From NCBI RefSeq assembly GCF_032118995.1, contig NC_092656.1, positions 12,638,261-12,702,260 on the forward strand: 64,000 nucleotides of DNA. The letters run 5' to 3'. Origin of the DNA: Asterias amurensis (lineage: Eukaryota; Echinodermata; Asteroidea; Forcipulatida; Asteriidae). How positions within the stretch are numbered: the stretch's first letter is position 1; the number at the start of each line of letters is the position of its first letter. Shown here piece after piece: positions 61,069 through 64,000 of this stretch. The position numbers were made by a program, and so were the translations under genes. Under the pieces are notes generated by a model, which saw only the letters and a program-made list of their open reading frames with translations, was not told the origin of the DNA and did no database searches.

Positions 61069-64000
61069 GTTTCCAACAAGGGCCAAAGTTTTCAACTATC
61101 ACATGGGTTAAATCCAACAAATAAAAAGAGTTTTGAAAAAAAAACAAAAAAAAAAAACAAGGGGTTAGTCCAGCACTTTTTTCAAATTTGATTTAGGATG
61201 GAAAAAAAGAGGTAGGTCCTGTATCTGTATACATTTTGAACCAAAGTTTGGAGAAACAAAAAATAAAATAAAATTTTCATCCATTTTGGGACAAAATAGA
61301 AAACAGTCACAAGGGTAAATCCAGCGTTCACACAAAAATGTAGGCAGAAATCTATGAAGAAAAAAAAACGAGGGCTTAGACAAGCATTCTTATCCAATTT
61401 GAATCCATATTTAGAAAATCACAACAGGTTAGTCCAGCATTTTTTCTCAACTTGGGCCAAAACGGTTAACAATCACATGGGGTAAATCTAGCATATAAAA
61501 TTAAGGCCGCCGAACAACTAATAAAACACAGATTATATGGTTTGTTTCCAACAGGGGCCAAATTGCCAAGTATCACAAGGGTTAAATCCAACAAATAAAT
61601 AGAGTTTTGAAAATACCCACAAGGGATTAGTCCAGCACTTTTTTTCTTTCAAATTTGAACCCCCATCCCCCCCCCAAAAAAAAAAAAAAGAAAAAAAAAA
61701 AAAAAAAACGAAAACAAATCACAAGGTATGTTTCCAACAGGGGCAAAATTGCCAACTACAGGGTTAAATCTAACAAATAAATAGAGTTTTGAAAAAACAA
61801 AACACAAGGGGTTAGTCCAGCACTTTTTTCAAATTTGACCCACCATCCCCCCCCCCCCAAAAAAAAAAAAAACGAAAAAGAAAAAGAAAAAAAAAACTAC
61901 AAGGTTTGTTTCCAACAGGGGCCAAATTGTCAAATATCACAAGTGTTAAATCCAACAAATAAATATAGTTTTGAAAAAAAAAAAACACAAGGGGTAAGTC
62001 CAGCACTTTCTTTTCAAATTTGACCTACCATCCCCCCCCCCCAAAAAACAAAAAAAACAAACAAAAAAAAACAAAGAGAACACATCACAAGGTTTGTTTC
62101 CAACAGGGACCAAATTGCCAAGTATCACAAGGGTTAAATCCAACAAATAAATAGAGTTTTGAAAAAAACAAACCACAAGGGGTTAGTCCAGCACTTTTTT
62201 CTTCAAGTTTGACCCCCATCCCCCCCCCCCAAAAAAAAAAAAAGAGAGAACAAATCACAAGGTTTGTTTCCAACAAGGGCCAAAGTTTTCAACTATCACA
62301 TGGGTTAAATCCAACAAATAAAAAGAGTTTAAAAAAAAAAAAAAAAAAAACACAAGGGGTTAGTCCAGCACTTTTTTCAAATTTGACCCCCCCCCCATCC
62401 AACCCCCCCCCCAGTAAAAAAAAAAAAAAAAAAAAAAACAGAGACACCAAATCACAAGGTGTGTTTCCAACAGGGGCCAAATTGCCAAGTATCACAAGTG
62501 TTAAATCCAACAAATAAATAGAGTTTTGAAAATAAAAACAGAAGGGGGTTAGTCCAGCACTTTTTTCTTCAAATTTGACCCTCCATCCCCCCCAAAAAAA
62601 AAAAAAAAAGAAAACAAATCACAATGTTTGTTTCCAACAAGGGCCAACGTTTTCAATTATCACAAGGGTTAAATCCAACAAATAAATAGAGTTTTGAAAA
62701 GTAGAAAAGAGTGGGTTCGTCCGATATTATTTCTCCAACTGGGGCCAAATTTGTTTACAATCACATCGGGTAAGTTTAGCATTTAAGCAAATTTTTAGGC
62801 CGAACAACTTTGTTTCAAATTTGACCCCACAAATTGCTAAAAAAAAAAATAACAAGGTTTTTTTCCCAACTTGGGCCAAAATTTTCAACAACCACAGGGG
62901 GTAAGTCCATCAATTAAATACAATTTGTTAAACGAAAACAAGGGGTTAGTCCGACATTTGTATCCACCTAGAATCCAAAATCAAAAAGTCACAAGGGGTT
63001 GGTCCAGCATTTTTTTTTTTTTTTGTTTAACTGGGGCAAAAAATGTTAACAAAAAAAATTTAGGCCGATATCGAAGAAAAACACAAGAAGATAGTTTTGC
63101 ATTGATATCCATTTTGAATCCAAAATTTTGAATCAAAAATCGAAAAAACACAAGGGGTGTTAGTCCAGCATTTTGTCCCCAACTTGAGCAAAAACAGTCA
63201 CAAAGGGAAAATTCAGTATTTAAATAATTATAACATAGGCCGAATTAAAAATAATTAAAAAAAGCGGGTTAGTCCAACATGTTTATCAAATTTATAAACA
63301 TTTAAAACAAAATCACAAGGGGTAAGTCAGTATGTCAAATTTTAACCAAAATTAAACAAATCACAAAGGAGTAAGTCCAGCATTCAAATCTAACTGAGGC
63401 TGGAAACTATAAAGGTAGGGCCAGCATTTTTTACTAAATTTAAACCCATCAATTGAAAATAAATCGACATTGTTATCCAATTTTGGAAAATAATTTAAAA
63501 ATCCCGGTTGGTAATTTTAGCATATTTATTCAATTTTATCCTAAAGTTGAAAAGAAAAATTCTACCAGGGTAAACTCAGCAATTTTAATAAGATTTGAGC
63601 CAAAACCGATAAAGAAAACCACATAGAGTAAGTCTGGGCTTGTTGTCACATTTAACCCCAATTGTTATTAAAGTTAAGGTAGTCTGTATCGCTAACTAAT
63701 GTTGACTTACATTGAAAACAAAGCCACAAGTGGGTAAGTCCAGGAATTGTATCCAATTAAAAAACACAACAAGGGGTTAGAGTTCCAATTGTTTGTTCTT
63801 CCTATTTTAAACCCCCCAAAATAAATAATGAATAATCACATTTTTTAGTAGTTTGAGCAAGTGAACAAATCACAAGATCGACATTTGTATAAAATTCTGG
63901 GCGGAACATTTAGATTTTCATGTTTTTCTCAGCCCAATTTTATTATAAATGCTGTACATAAGGCCTACCCAATGAAATTGTATTTTAAAAATCAGGTCTC
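61069..64000. repeat. Decaying tandem satellite array, about 180-bp period
   Basis: GTTTCCAACAGGGGCCAAATTG-type starts recur at 61544, 61730, 61908, 62096, 62266, 62463 and 62630 (spacing 167-197). Each unit has two related halves: CACAAGGGTTAAATCCAACAAATAAA and CACAAGGGGTTAGTCCAGCACTTTTTT, then a poly-C/poly-A block of variable length. Beyond 62700 the units become diverged but CACAAGGGGTAAGTCCAGCA-like motifs continue to the window end. Open frames within it (Phe/Lys-rich) are not genes. Confidence 0.85.

Overview
The window looks like nuclear DNA from a marine invertebrate deuterostome, most likely an echinoderm, possibly a sea star (inferred from the style of the repeats and the gene family; no species marker was recognised). 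It has small genes separated by long AT-rich non-coding stretches, GT-AG introns, TATA boxes, many short palindromic DNA elements (about 150-400 bp), tRNA-derived SINE-like pieces, very long microsatellites and a satellite array. There is no bacterial or phage signal.

The main content is a one-strand cluster of seven genes, all on the minus strand, from 157 to 55146. Six of them resolve cleanly into two exons. A tiny first exon (34-52 coding bases) carries the start codon and most of a signal peptide. A phase-1 intron (0.75-4.4 kb) interrupts the signal peptide, and one large second exon carries the rest. After splicing in silico each gives a classic secretory signal peptide. Genes 2-7 then have a low-complexity ectodomain, one C-terminal membrane segment and a short basic cytoplasmic tail. 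Ectodomains differ: gene 1 Asp-rich plus Thr-rich with a C-terminal RGD and no membrane segment; gene 2 Glu-rich; gene 3 acidic and Ser-rich; gene 4 a long Gly/Asn/Ser/Thr protein with about twelve 57-residue repeats and Gly-Thr runs; genes 5 and 7 clear Gly/Pro-rich paralogs; gene 6 Gly/Met-rich. The architecture recalls acidic or Gly-rich single-pass membrane proteins of echinoderm biomineralising cells (P16-type) and, in exon layout only, the sea urchin 185/333 immune family. No function can be proven from sequence.

Layout: 1-2.3 kb gene 1; 5.2-8.5 kb gene 2, with a perfect 657-bp GTTT microsatellite in its intron; 14.8-20 kb gene 3; 26.3-31.3 kb gene 4; 38.6-40.6 kb gene 5; 42.7-44.3 kb a foldback transposon with 42-bp subterminal repeats and a second element nested in it; 48-48.7 kb gene 6 (first exon not found); 53.6-55.1 kb gene 7; 60-61.1 kb a reverse-transcriptase C-terminal fragment and a 733-bp ATT microsatellite; 61.1-64 kb a decaying tandem satellite of about 180 bp. 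Between them lie repeated copies of about seven short palindromic element families (called A to G here).
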